This document shows, piece by piece, positions 8,596-16,960 of a DNA stretch of 64,000 nt (positions are counted from its first letter, which is position 1; every line of letters starts with the position of its first letter). The stretch lies in assembly GCF_007992435.1 (NCBI RefSeq), contig NZ_BKAG01000029.1:25077-89076 (forward strand). Direction: 5' to 3'. A program made the position numbers and the translations under genes. The stretch comes from Prosthecobacter gellanilyticus (GTDB lineage Bacteria; Verrucomicrobiota; Verrucomicrobiia; Verrucomicrobiales; Verrucomicrobiaceae). A model generated the notes under the pieces. The model was not told the origin of the DNA. It was given only the letters and a program-made list of their open reading frames with translations, and ran no database searches.

Positions 8596-8723
8596 TTGAC
8601 ACTCAGGGCCTCGCGTCCTTAAACCGAAGGAGCAGGGAAGTGATAGTGGCAAGTCTGGTGCATGGCTTCAAGCGCTGGAATCCATTCTGCTTTCGTGGTC
8701 GTTCTCTTTTTTTCGTTTTGATC

Positions 8724-11018
8724 GTGTCGGCATCTTCTCCTCAACGCATCCTGGTCACTGGCGCGGGCATCATCTCGCCGCTCGGGCTGGACTGGCGGGA
8801 GAACGAGGCCTCGTTTCGCGCTAACCGGATGAACTTCACTCCGGTGACCGCCTTTGATGTCAGCCAGCGCATCGCGAAGACGGCCGCGCAGGTCACTCTG
8901 CCGGACGAGCGCTTGTTTTTAAAGATGCCACGCCGCCGTGATCACCTCATTGATCGTGGCACGAAGATGCTTCTGCTAGCCATTCGAGAGGCTCTGGCCA
9001 TGGCGAAGCTGCCGGGACTGCAGGGCATTGATGCGATCATCATCGGCACCTCAGCGGGCGCGATGAGTGTGGGGCAGGACTACTTCCGCACGGCCATCAG
9101 CAGCTCCAGCCGCGTGCCGGGACAGCTCTCACGCGTGGAGTATTACCAGCCGCAAAAGCAGGTCGCCGCGATCGCGGCCGAGTATGACTGGCACGGTCCC
9201 ATCATCATCGTCTCCAATGCCTGTGCCAGTGGGGCGAATGCCATCGGCGATGCCATGGCGATGATCCAGACAGGCAAGGCTCGTCGCGTGCTTGCGGGTG
9301 GCTATGATGCGCTGGCCGAACTGGTGTTTGCAGGTTTTGATACCCTGCGCGCCCTGGCCCCCAGCGGCATCCCGCGGCCATTTGATGCTGCGCGCGATGG
9401 TCTCGCTCTCGGTGAAGGCGCGGCCGTGATGCTGCTGGAGAGTGAAGCGGCCGCTGCCGAGCGTGGTGCCGAGGCTCTCTGTGAAGCTGCAGGTTATGCC
9501 ACGGCCACGGATCTGCACCACCTGACCCAGCCAGACCCGGAGGGCAAAGCCGCCATCCGCACCATGGCTGGCGCTTGTGCCATGGCAAAAGTGAATGCCT
9601 CACAGATCGACTACATCAACTCTCACGGCACCGGCACGCCATACAATGATGTCGCCGAGGCCAGTGCTATTCAGACCTGGGCTGGCAGTGATGCCGCACG
9701 CATCGCGCTGAGTTCCACGAAGTCCGCCATGGGCCACTTGTTAGGCGGGGCAGGTTCGGTGGAGGCTGTGATCTGTCTCATGGCCATGCGTGGCCAGTGG
9801 CTGCCTGCCAGCCTGAATGTGCGTGAAGCCGATTCTGCGGTGTGTTTCGACCTCGTGCGCGAGTGGCGTGAAGCTCGCGTGAAGGTGGCGTTGACCAACA
9901 GCTTTGGTTTCGGCGGCACGAATGCCACGCTGGTGCTCAAGGAACTGTCTGAGGCACCCGCATCGCCATCTCCGAAGCATCCCGCGACGGAAGCGCCTTC
10001 ACTGCTCATTCTCGGCACGGGCGCTGTGTCTCCAGCAGGCTGGGGCACGGCAGCGCTTGTGAATGCGGTGACGGAAAAAACGGAACTGCCAGCCACCGAC
10101 GATCCTCGCACTGTGGGCTCCAGAGACTGGGAGTGTCTCTCCCTCAGCGTCCCAGCGGCACCACCCGAGGCGCTCCCCAAATTTGCGCGCCTGCGTCGTG
10201 CCAGCCCTGTGACGAAGTTCGCCATGGCTGCTGCTCTGGAGGCTCTGGAAAAAGCAGGCTTCCCGAATGGCCAGGGCGTCGGACGGCTGGGCATCATCCA
10301 GTGCATGTTCAATGGCTGCGTGCAGTTCAGCGGCCGCTTCTATCATGAGGTCATTGAGACTCCGGCGCTCGCCAGTCCGCTGATCTTCCCGGAGACTGTC
10401 TACAATGCACCCGCATCACACGTGGCGGCCTTCCTCGGCGTGGATGGTCCTGTGACCACATTGGTGGGTGAATCCAGCGCCATCATTGAAGGTGTCTTCA
10501 TGGCGCATACTTGGTTAGTCCAAGGGCTGGTCGATCGCGTGCTCGTCATCGGTTCGGAGGAGGGAGACTGGGTCGCTTCTGAAGCGGTGAGCTATTATCA
10601 CCCGGATTTGAAGGCTTCCGAAGGTGCCGGTGCCTTGCTGCTGTCCCTCGGAGATGTGGGGTTAAAACTCACCCCGACGCCTGCTCGTGCTTTCTTGAGT
10701 GAGGCTGAGCGTGCTGCAGGTTTGCGGGACATCGTTCAAAACTTGGCCATGCAGACGGAGGGGCAGTTCGTTCGCGTGAGCGGGCTGTCGGGCGTGAATA
10801 TTCTCGATGAGTCGGAGAGTGCAGCCTGGAGCACTGCTTGTGAACCTGTGGTGACGACCATCCATCCGCGCTCCGTTCTCGGAGAAAGCATGGGCGCCGG
10901 TAGTGCCATCCAGCTCGCCCTCGCAGCAGAAGTCGCCCGCCAAGAAGACTGTTCCGTGCAGGTCATTCTGCCAGGCAGCCTCTGCGCGGCTTATGGAAGT
11001 GTGATTTCACCCGCCTAA
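8724..11018 (+). CDS. Fused beta-ketoacyl synthase and degenerate second ketosynthase-like domain
   Basis: About 764 residues in two thiolase-fold halves. The first half is a complete ketosynthase: the Cys in NACASG (C167), His in HGTGTPYND (H301) and His in KSAMGHLLGG (H338), closing with NSFGFGGTNA. The second half, from LLILGTGAVSPAG, follows the same fold up to GEGAG-like and DRVLVIG strands. At the nucleophile position it has GESSA, a Ser (S584), and the two catalytic His motifs are not visible. The arrangement recalls KS-alpha/chain-length-factor pairs of type II polyketide and aryl polyene systems, here fused. The GTG at 8724 is chosen because homology starts there; the frame is open back to a GTG at 8640. 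No acyl carrier protein or other polyketide gene is adjacent. Confidence 0.8.
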   Translation: MSASSPQRILVTGAGIISPLGLDWRENEASFRANRMNFTPVTAFDVSQRIAKTAAQVTLPDERLFLKMPRRRDHLIDRGTKMLLLAIREALAMAKLPGLQGIDAIIIGTSAGAMSVGQDYFRTAISSSSRVPGQLSRVEYYQPQKQVAAIAAEYDWHGPIIIVSNACASGANAIGDAMAMIQTGKARRVLAGGYDALAELVFAGFDTLRALAPSGIPRPFDAARDGLALGEGAAVMLLESEAAAAERGAEALCEAAGYATATDLHHLTQPDPEGKAAIRTMAGACAMAKVNASQIDYINSHGTGTPYNDVAEASAIQTWAGSDAARIALSSTKSAMGHLLGGAGSVEAVICLMAMRGQWLPASLNVREADSAVCFDLVREWREARVKVALTNSFGFGGTNATLVLKELSEAPASPSPKHPATEAPSLLILGTGAVSPAGWGTAALVNAVTEKTELPATDDPRTVGSRDWECLSLSVPAAPPEALPKFARLRRASPVTKFAMAAALEALEKAGFPNGQGVGRLGIIQCMFNGCVQFSGRFYHEVIETPALASPLIFPETVYNAPASHVAAFLGVDGPVTTLVGESSAIIEGVFMAHTWLVQGLVDRVLVIGSEEGDWVASEAVSYYHPDLKASEGAGALLLSLGDVGLKLTPTPARAFLSEAERAAGLRDIVQNLAMQTEGQFVRVSGLSGVNILDESESAAWSTACEPVVTTIHPRSVLGESMGAGSAIQLALAAEVARQEDCSVQVILPGSLCAAYGSVISPA

Positions 11019-11143
11019 AGTAGTGCTGGGCTTCAGCCCGCACCGATCTCGAACAACACGCTGGACCTGGATTGTCCGAAGACATGGATCCCGATCTCAT
11101 GGCCTGACTGAGCTCTCACGCGCTAAAGCGCATGAGTACTTTG
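11017..11143. repeat. Paired-hairpin repeat, copy D (inverted)
   Basis: It begins AAAGTAGTGCTGGGCTTCAG and GCCCGCAC, and ends CTCACGCGCTAAAGCGCATG and AGTACTTT. It is inverted relative to copies A-C. The first base overlaps the TAA stop of the ketosynthase gene (11016-11018). The core is unlike those of the other copies. Confidence 0.85.
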
Positions 11144-11204
11144 GCGGCTGGCGCAAGTCTGACTCGCTGGCGGCGTTAAATGCGTTCTCATTTCGTCACC
11201 GACC

Positions 11205-11807
11205 ATGAAACGCATCGCCATCGCCTCTCTCCTTCTCGCCACCACCTCTCTGCATGCCGATGACTGGCAGCCAGAAGCAGGTTTCAAAAGCCTCTTCAAT
11301 GGCAAGGATCTCACCGGCTGGTGCTTCCGCGCCAAGACAGACCGCAAAGATCCGAAGATTGGCGAGGTGACGGAGAAGTTCGATGGCAAGACCACCTCCA
11401 GCGACAACTACTACAGCGCGAAGGACGGTGTCTTCTCCGTGAACTTCCCCACGGAGATGGACAAGCTCACGGGCCAGATTTACACCGTCGAGGAGTTTCC
11501 AAAGAACTTCATTCTGAAGCTTGAGTTCCGCGCCAGCGTGAACGCGGACAGCGGCATCTTCATCCGCAAGCCACAGCTTCAGTGCCGTGACTACCTCGTG
11601 GCCGGTCCTTATAAAGAACTGAAGCAGTACAAGCCCCAGGAGTGGAACCAGGTGGAGGTCGTGGTGAAGGACGGCGTGGCCCGCTGCACCTGCAATGGCG
11701 AGGTCCTGGAAGCCGAGTTCAAGCTGCCCGAAACCGGCCCCATCGGCCTCGAAGGTGACCGCGGCCTCATGGAATACCGCCACATCCAGTTGAAGGCGGT
11801 GGAGTAA
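11205..11807 (+). CDS. Secreted DUF1080 (3-keto-disaccharide hydrolase-like) protein
   Basis: A 200-residue protein with a signal peptide (MKRIAIASLLLATTSLHA, cleavage near 18-19). It then has the DUF1080 signature GFKSLFNGKDLTGW and the paired beta strands of a concanavalin-like fold, for example FILKLEFRASVNADSGIFIR, WNQVEVVVKDGVARCTCNG and a final GLMEYRHIQLK. Some members of this family hydrolyse 3-keto-glucosides outside the cytoplasm; most are unassigned. It converges on the Kdo-kinase-like gene with 6 bases between stops. A second, more distant paralogue lies at 27523-28242. Confidence 0.85.
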   Translation: MKRIAIASLLLATTSLHADDWQPEAGFKSLFNGKDLTGWCFRAKTDRKDPKIGEVTEKFDGKTTSSDNYYSAKDGVFSVNFPTEMDKLTGQIYTVEEFPKNFILKLEFRASVNADSGIFIRKPQLQCRDYLVAGPYKELKQYKPQEWNQVEVVVKDGVARCTCNGEVLEAEFKLPETGPIGLEGDRGLMEYRHIQLKAVE

Positions 11808-11813
11808 ATCTGG

Positions 11814-12626
11814 TTAGGCCTTTTTAGCCCTGGGAACGAACAGCTCGCGGCGGGCGGCGGCGAAGGCGCGCCGGTTGCCGCGGGGTTGTTCGCGCAGGTA
11901 GAAACGCCAGAAGGTGGAGAGCACGCCGGCGGCTGGCTTGACACCGCAGCGCCGGAAGTTGCCGTAGAGGGAGCGCAGGTCGCGAATCACACGCTCAGGC
12001 TTTGAGGCGAGCTGCACGCGGATGCCTTCCATGTCGATGAACCAGAACTTGCCTTGTTCATCTTCGAGCAGGTTCTCGCAGCGCAGGTCACGATGGCGCA
12101 GGCCGCCCCCGTGCAGCCGTCCGATCATGGTGCCGACAGTCCTGGCATGCTCCAGATCACCACCCGTGGAAAAAAAGGTGCGGTAAGTCTTTGCCCCCGG
12201 CACGCGCTGCATCACAAGGTAGCAGTGCTGGATCAGTCCGCGTCTCGGCGCCACTCCGGAGGCAATGGCGGCAGCCACAGGCAGCCCCAGATCCTCCAGC
12301 AGGCGGGCTTTGCGGAAGGCGAAGGTGGCCTTGGACGGCCGGATGAGATCCAGCAGCGCATCAGTCGGCTGGCGCACGTTGTAGCGCTTCACCACCAGAC
12401 GGTCGTGGTAAACGAAATCCGACTTGCCGCCGAAGAGCCCGCGCTGCCGGCTGATGATGTTCTTTTCCGGCTCCTTCAGGATGCTCTCCAGCTCAGGATA
12501 ATCTACCGCCTTCGGGTGCATGCGCCAGTTGATAGGCCCGACCTGCAGCCAGTGCGCAGGCACACCTGCTCCGGTGCATAGGCGCCAGCAGATGGTTGCG
12601 ATCCTGGAGAAACCTGGGGAGGGCAT
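11814..12626 (-). CDS. Kdo/LPS-kinase-like protein
   Basis: A 270-residue protein of the RIO/WaaP/KdkA-like kinase group, which phosphorylates lipopolysaccharide core sugars at the inner membrane face. A basic KYN strand (VVKRYNVRQP) carries the candidate ATP Lys, and HRDLRCENLL matches the catalytic HxDLxxxN loop. FIDMEG takes the place of the metal-binding DxE/DFG. The C-terminus is Arg/Lys-rich, consistent with membrane contact. No LPS gene is next to it. The precise sugar substrate cannot be read from the sequence. Confidence 0.75.
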   Translation of the reverse strand: MPSPGFSRIATICWRLCTGAGVPAHWLQVGPINWRMHPKAVDYPELESILKEPEKNIISRQRGLFGGKSDFVYHDRLVVKRYNVRQPTDALLDLIRPSKATFAFRKARLLEDLGLPVAAAIASGVAPRRGLIQHCYLVMQRVPGAKTYRTFFSTGGDLEHARTVGTMIGRLHGGGLRHRDLRCENLLEDEQGKFWFIDMEGIRVQLASKPERVIRDLRSLYGNFRRCGVKPAAGVLSTFWRFYLREQPRGNRRAFAAARRELFVPRAKKA

Positions 12627-12855
12627 GGGTGGAAAGCCTTCGAAATAGGTGAGGCCAAAGGTTCAAACAACTATTTCTTCACAGGACCGTCACAAGTCCG
12701 CCTTTCATCCCGGACACGTCAGGGGGCAGAGTTGTGTGAAATCAAAAAAATAGGCTTGCCTGCCAAACCGGCGGTCTGCTAAAAAGTATGACAATTCCGC
12801 GTTCCCCCCAGCGGATGGTCAGGCTGAAGTTCAACCTTCCACCCTCCCCATCGAC

Positions 12856-13173
12856 ATGCTGACACCCACTGACATCACTGAATATGGAGAACGCCACGTA
12901 GAGAAATGGCTGACAGGTCAAGGCTACCGCTGCTTCCACAACACCCAGCGGCACGGCACCAAGGACCTTGAGGCCCGTGGCGGCGAGAACAACATGCTGA
13001 TTCACGTGCTCGCAGGACTGGCATCGCACTCATTGCCAAACCTCTCCCAAACGGAGCACGACAGCGTCTGTTCACGCGCCATCATGCTGGGCTTTGATGC
13101 CTGGCTGGCAGAGGTGCAGATGGATCGCCATGGCGACCAGGTGGGCGACATCCAGTGGAAGCAACTCACCTGA
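12856..13173 (+). CDS. Small hypothetical protein, degenerate restriction-endonuclease fold
   Basis: 105 residues. The layout GERHVEKWLTGQGYRCFHNT, GTKDLEARGGENNMLIHV and a final AWLAEVQMDRHG...IQWKQL resembles small PD-(D/E)xK-fold proteins, in which an Asp is followed by a (Q/E)VK core strand. The Asp is present (KDLEAR), but the strand reads IHVLAG with no Lys, so a nuclease activity is doubtful. The family assignment is by pattern only. The gene stands alone with a 229-bp upstream spacer containing nothing recognisable and a strong terminator downstream. Confidence 0.55.
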   Translation: MLTPTDITEYGERHVEKWLTGQGYRCFHNTQRHGTKDLEARGGENNMLIHVLAGLASHSLPNLSQTEHDSVCSRAIMLGFDAWLAEVQMDRHGDQVGDIQWKQLT

Positions 13174-13220
13174 GCTTGCCTGCGGCACCACGCTGCACTT
13201 GTGCCGCCGGGCCAGCTAAG

Positions 13221-13257
13221 CAGCCATCTCGCAGTGCGAGATGGCTGACTGCTTTTT
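13221..13257 (+). terminator. Rho-independent terminator after the 105-residue gene
   Basis: A 13-bp perfect stem (CAGCCATCTCGCA at 13221-13233 and TGCGAGATGGCTG at 13235-13247) is followed shortly by five T residues at 13253-13257. It lies between the plus-strand small gene and the converging kinase gene. Confidence 0.8.
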
Positions 13258-13311
13258 ACATCAAACCAAGAGGGGAAAGATAGCTGACAGGGGGGGCGGT
13301 TGTTCGCTCCC

Positions 13312-15729
13312 TCACTGCGCCACCTTCAGCCAGCGCTGGCGGAAAGCACGGTTCTCTTCCATAAGCTGGGCGGCCACCGTGGCGGAGAGATTTGTCAACC
13401 CGGCCACGCGGGCAAATGCGGCGATCTCCTCCTGGCGCAGGTAATACTCCGTGCTGTCCGTGGTCTGCGCGGCGAAGTACTGCGCGGCATCCAGCAGCGT
13501 CTGGGCAGACACATCTGCCAGCGGGAGTGTGAGCTCGCCCCGGCTCAGGGAGATGGTGACGGTGTCGAGCGTGCCAGCCGTGAGCTTGCCCTCGATGCTG
13601 CCGCCTCCACGGCGATGCAGAGGCCCCGAGTATCCGCCGCGGGTTTCCAGGTCCGTGAAAAGCCGTGTGAGGAAGTTGCCAGCCTGGGCATGCAGATAGC
13701 GCTGTCCATCCAGGGCGGACTGAACTTCGGGACATTCGAAGCGCATGTCACGCAGCATGGTCGTGACACGCTTGTAGTTATACCCTTCGATCAATGTCGG
13801 GATGGTGGCCAGGATCTCATGCCACTGCCCCAGCTCACGCTCACGGAGCACGCGGTCCGTGGCGATCTGCCGGTCCTCCTGCTCCAGTTTCAACCGGGAC
13901 AGCTCGCTCTTGATCGGAGCTTCCCATCCTTCGATCAGAGCTTTCAGGCTGGGCACTTTCTCAAGCTGTTTGCGCTGGGTGCGCAGGGTCTCCAGCACCT
14001 TGCGGCAGTCATCAATGGTCTTCGGCAGCGCTGGTTCGACCAGGGCCACGGCGAGCGCCATGTCCGCCTCATGCTGGGCCACGAGCTGTGCATAGGGCGG
14101 GATCCAGTTCAGGGTCACCAGAGCCGTGTCAGCGCTCTTTTGGAGATCACCGAGATGAGATTTGAAGTGACTCAACAGACGGGCGCCGAGGCGGGCATCA
14201 CCGAAATGCCACTCCGCCAGACCATGAATGAGATAGCCCAGGATGGCTTCGTTCTCCGTGGAGTAGTCCAGTTCGTCAAGGTCGATGCCCGGGGGCATGT
14301 TCTTGGTGAAGCGCTCGCCCAGAGTGCGGAAAAACCCGACGAGGTTTTCACTCACCAGCATGCTGCTGCCGCTGCCCGTGTTCTGGCTGAGCGCGGTCAG
14401 ATGCTTGGCGGCATCAGGCTTCCTGTCGCGCATGATGTCACAGATCGCGGCGTTCACATGAGCCCAGTTCAGCGTTGGCTGGCGCAGGTCGTCACGGATC
14501 AGGCGCTCGAACTGATGGCGCGCTTCTTCATACTGGCGTTTTTCCAGCATCAGACTGCGCGCGGCGATGAACCTCTCCGCCACGGTGCGTTTGTCATCCG
14601 CCGGCACCACCACACCATCACCCGCGAGTTCCTGGCTGCTGGTGTCCAGCCTCTGGGTGACGGATGCTGCCTTGCGCTGACCTGCGAACTGCACGGTCCA
14701 GCCCACCAGGAAGGCCACCAGCATGGCTGCGGCGGCAGTCATGGCCCAGCGCATGCGCCGGCTGGTTAGGCGCCAGCGGGTGACGTAGCCTTGGTTCAGC
14801 AGACCTTCCGCGAGACGCAGCTCGTCCACGGTCTCATCATAGTTCGCGCAGCGTTCCTGGGGGCGGAAAGCCAGCATGCGGTTGATCGCATGAATGGTTC
14901 GCGGGGCGAAGCGCATGCCGCTGTCTTCCAGTGCTACACGGCGGCATTTGATCATGCGCAGTTGCTCGATGCTGTCCGTGTCCGCCTTGTGCGGGGGCTT
15001 GCCGGTCAGGGCATGATAAAGGGAGGCACCGAGGCTGAAAATATCGCTCCGATAGTCTTCGCGGTTATCCAGCACCTTCTCCGGAGCCACATAGTAGGGC
15101 GTGGCCCAGATCTCGCCAGAGTTGTCTCCGCCTCGGTCGACGAAGAGCGCCAGGCCAAAGTCCACCACCTTGGCGGTGCCGGTTTCGGTGAAAAGGATGT
15201 TCGCTGGCTTCACATCGCGGTGAATCAGGCCCATCTGCTGGGCGGCGCGCAGGCCCTCAGCCACCTCCAGGCCGATGCGCAGGGCCTCGGTCTCCTTGAT
15301 GCGGCCATCCCGGCGGATGCGCTGCTCCAGGTTCCCGCCGTCCACCAGCTCCATGGCGATGTAGAAGTAACCCTGGTCATAGCCCACAGAGTAGAGCTTG
15401 ATGACGTTCGGGTGGTTCACATTGGCCGTGATCAGGGCCTCCTGGCGGAACTGCTCGATGCGGGTGGCATCGCGGCTGTAGCGCTGGTTCAGGATCTTCA
15501 GCGCCACGCGCCTGCCCAGGGTCTCGTCTTCAGCCTCGAACACCCGGCTCATGCCACCCTCGCCGATCTGGCGGATGATCATGAAGTGGTCGAACTTCCG
15601 CCGCACGCGCACCATCTGCCCGCAAAAGGGGCATTTCAGCTTGGTGAAGGGGTCCAGGGAGGTCACATCGATCTGGTTTTGGCAGACCGGACAGGTGCTC
15701 AAGTAGGACTGTTCAGGGACGGGATACAC
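13312..15729 (-). CDS. Membrane Ser/Thr protein kinase with zinc-ribbon N-terminus
   Basis: 805 residues. C13/C16 and C33/C36 form two CPxC knuckles of a zinc ribbon. The kinase domain (about 48-320) has the GEGGMSRVF loop at 56-64, K78 (RRVALKIL), HRDVKPAN at 160-167, DFG at 180-182 and APE at 205-207. All catalytic residues are present. One transmembrane helix lies at about 337-360, followed by some 440 residues outside the cytoplasm that are mostly helical, with TPR-like stretches such as YEEARHQFERLIRDDL, ending in a beta-rich part. It starts with GTG at 15729. Eukaryote-like kinases of this shape signal from the envelope in Planctomycetes and Verrucomicrobia; the target is unknown. No partner phosphatase is adjacent. 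Confidence 0.9.
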   Translation of the reverse strand: MYPVPEQSYLSTCPVCQNQIDVTSLDPFTKLKCPFCGQMVRVRRKFDHFMIIRQIGEGGMSRVFEAEDETLGRRVALKILNQRYSRDATRIEQFRQEALITANVNHPNVIKLYSVGYDQGYFYIAMELVDGGNLEQRIRRDGRIKETEALRIGLEVAEGLRAAQQMGLIHRDVKPANILFTETGTAKVVDFGLALFVDRGGDNSGEIWATPYYVAPEKVLDNREDYRSDIFSLGASLYHALTGKPPHKADTDSIEQLRMIKCRRVALEDSGMRFAPRTIHAINRMLAFRPQERCANYDETVDELRLAEGLLNQGYVTRWRLTSRRMRWAMTAAAAMLVAFLVGWTVQFAGQRKAASVTQRLDTSSQELAGDGVVVPADDKRTVAERFIAARSLMLEKRQYEEARHQFERLIRDDLRQPTLNWAHVNAAICDIMRDRKPDAAKHLTALSQNTGSGSSMLVSENLVGFFRTLGERFTKNMPPGIDLDELDYSTENEAILGYLIHGLAEWHFGDARLGARLLSHFKSHLGDLQKSADTALVTLNWIPPYAQLVAQHEADMALAVALVEPALPKTIDDCRKVLETLRTQRKQLEKVPSLKALIEGWEAPIKSELSRLKLEQEDRQIATDRVLRERELGQWHEILATIPTLIEGYNYKRVTTMLRDMRFECPEVQSALDGQRYLHAQAGNFLTRLFTDLETRGGYSGPLHRRGGGSIEGKLTAGTLDTVTISLSRGELTLPLADVSAQTLLDAAQYFAAQTTDSTEYYLRQEEIAAFARVAGLTNLSATVAAQLMEENRAFRQRWLKVAQ

Positions 15730-15919
15730 TCGGGAAGGGTAAAAAAGAGAGGATGTCTGGAGTTTCTAGAGGAAGGAACGGGCCAAGGTGAAGAGGAAAA
15801 AAGCGTTGATTTTGGAGTCAGGTGTGGGCTTTTGACTCATCTGTGGCGTTTTTGTTCACGCTTGTCGTATGCCAGAAATTACAGATTGCTAAATTAATTC
15901 GAAAATCGACTTTCAAACT

Positions 15920-16831
15920 GTGGAATGGACCCTCTCTGATGCCGCCGAAGCCGGCTCCCGACTCGACAAACACCTTGCTGGCCGCTTTTCCGACCTCTCC
16001 CGGGCTCGGGTGCAGGACCTGATCAAGGACGGCCATGTGAGCCTGAACGGCCGCCCAGCGAAGGCCAGCGCCACCCTAAAGCTGGGGGACCAGCTCACCA
16101 TGACCATCCCCGAGGCTGTTCCCGTGGAGGTGGTGGCCCAGGACATTCCCCTGGACGTGCTTTTTGAGGATAGTGACATCCTGGTGCTGAACAAGGCCCC
16201 CGGCTTGGTCGTCCACCCCGCCGCTGGAAACCCGGATGGCACCCTGGTAAATGCCCTCCTCCATCATTGTGACGACCTCAGCGGCATCGGCGGGGAGATG
16301 CGCCCCGGGATTGTGCACCGTCTCGACAAGGATACCTCTGGCTGCATGGTCGTGGCGAAGAACGACATCGCCCACCGTCGCCTCACTGAGGCCTTCGCGG
16401 AGCGTCGCTTGAGCAAAATCTACCTCGCCGCCATCAACGGCCTGCCGAAAGAGCAGGGGGGGCGCGTGCAAAACATGATCGGCCGTCACCCCGTGGACCG
16501 CAAACGCATGGCCATCCTCTATGACGGGGCAGGGAAGGAGGCTGTGACCGAATGGGAGCAAGTCGCCACTTATAAAGGCAGCGCCCTCATCCGCTGCAAG
16601 CTCCTCACCGGCCGCACTCATCAGATCCGCGTGCACATGCGGGAGAGCCTCGGCCACCCCATCCTCGGGGACCCGATCTATGGTAATCCCAAGCGCCAGA
16701 TCGTCCCCGTGACCCGCCTCATGCTCCACGCCTGGAAGCTCAGCTTTCATCACCCGATCCATGATCAGCCCATGAATTTCGAGGCCCAGGTGCCGGAGGA
16801 GTTCAAGCCGTGGGTGGCAGGGATGCAGTAA
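15920..16831 (+). CDS. rluD: RluD-family 23S rRNA pseudouridine synthase
   Basis: 303 residues. The N-terminal S4 RNA-binding domain (about 12-70, RLDKHLAGRFSDLSRARVQ) is followed by the catalytic domain with HRLDKDTSG at 133-141, where D136 is the nucleophile, and a GRTHQIRVHM strand. This layout fits RluD, which makes pseudouridines in helix 69 of 23S rRNA; RluC is the alternative. The start is GTG at 15920. The gene is divergent from the kinase gene and is followed by a 129-bp gap before the permease unit. Confidence 0.9.
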   Translation: MEWTLSDAAEAGSRLDKHLAGRFSDLSRARVQDLIKDGHVSLNGRPAKASATLKLGDQLTMTIPEAVPVEVVAQDIPLDVLFEDSDILVLNKAPGLVVHPAAGNPDGTLVNALLHHCDDLSGIGGEMRPGIVHRLDKDTSGCMVVAKNDIAHRRLTEAFAERRLSKIYLAAINGLPKEQGGRVQNMIGRHPVDRKRMAILYDGAGKEAVTEWEQVATYKGSALIRCKLLTGRTHQIRVHMRESLGHPILGDPIYGNPKRQIVPVTRLMLHAWKLSFHHPIHDQPMNFEAQVPEEFKPWVAGMQ

Positions 16832-16960
16832 AGAAAGAGGCCGGTGACGATACCTTGACTTGCACAGGCCGTTTGCTTGCGGCTTCCCTGCTTCATATCG
16901 GCTCAGGTGTTCTTTCCCGCTTGAAGCGGCACCCTCGTCACGTTTAAGACCAGATCCCCC

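Noticed and set aside
8640..8723. Extension of the ketosynthase upstream to a GTG at 8640
   Set aside because: The 28 extra residues look like leader noise, with no signal peptide or family match; homology starts near the GTG at 8724. The longer start is not excluded.
13300..14769. A 489-codon open frame antisense to the kinase gene
   Set aside because: The opposite strand encodes a well-supported kinase and helical domain; the antisense product shows no fold or motif.
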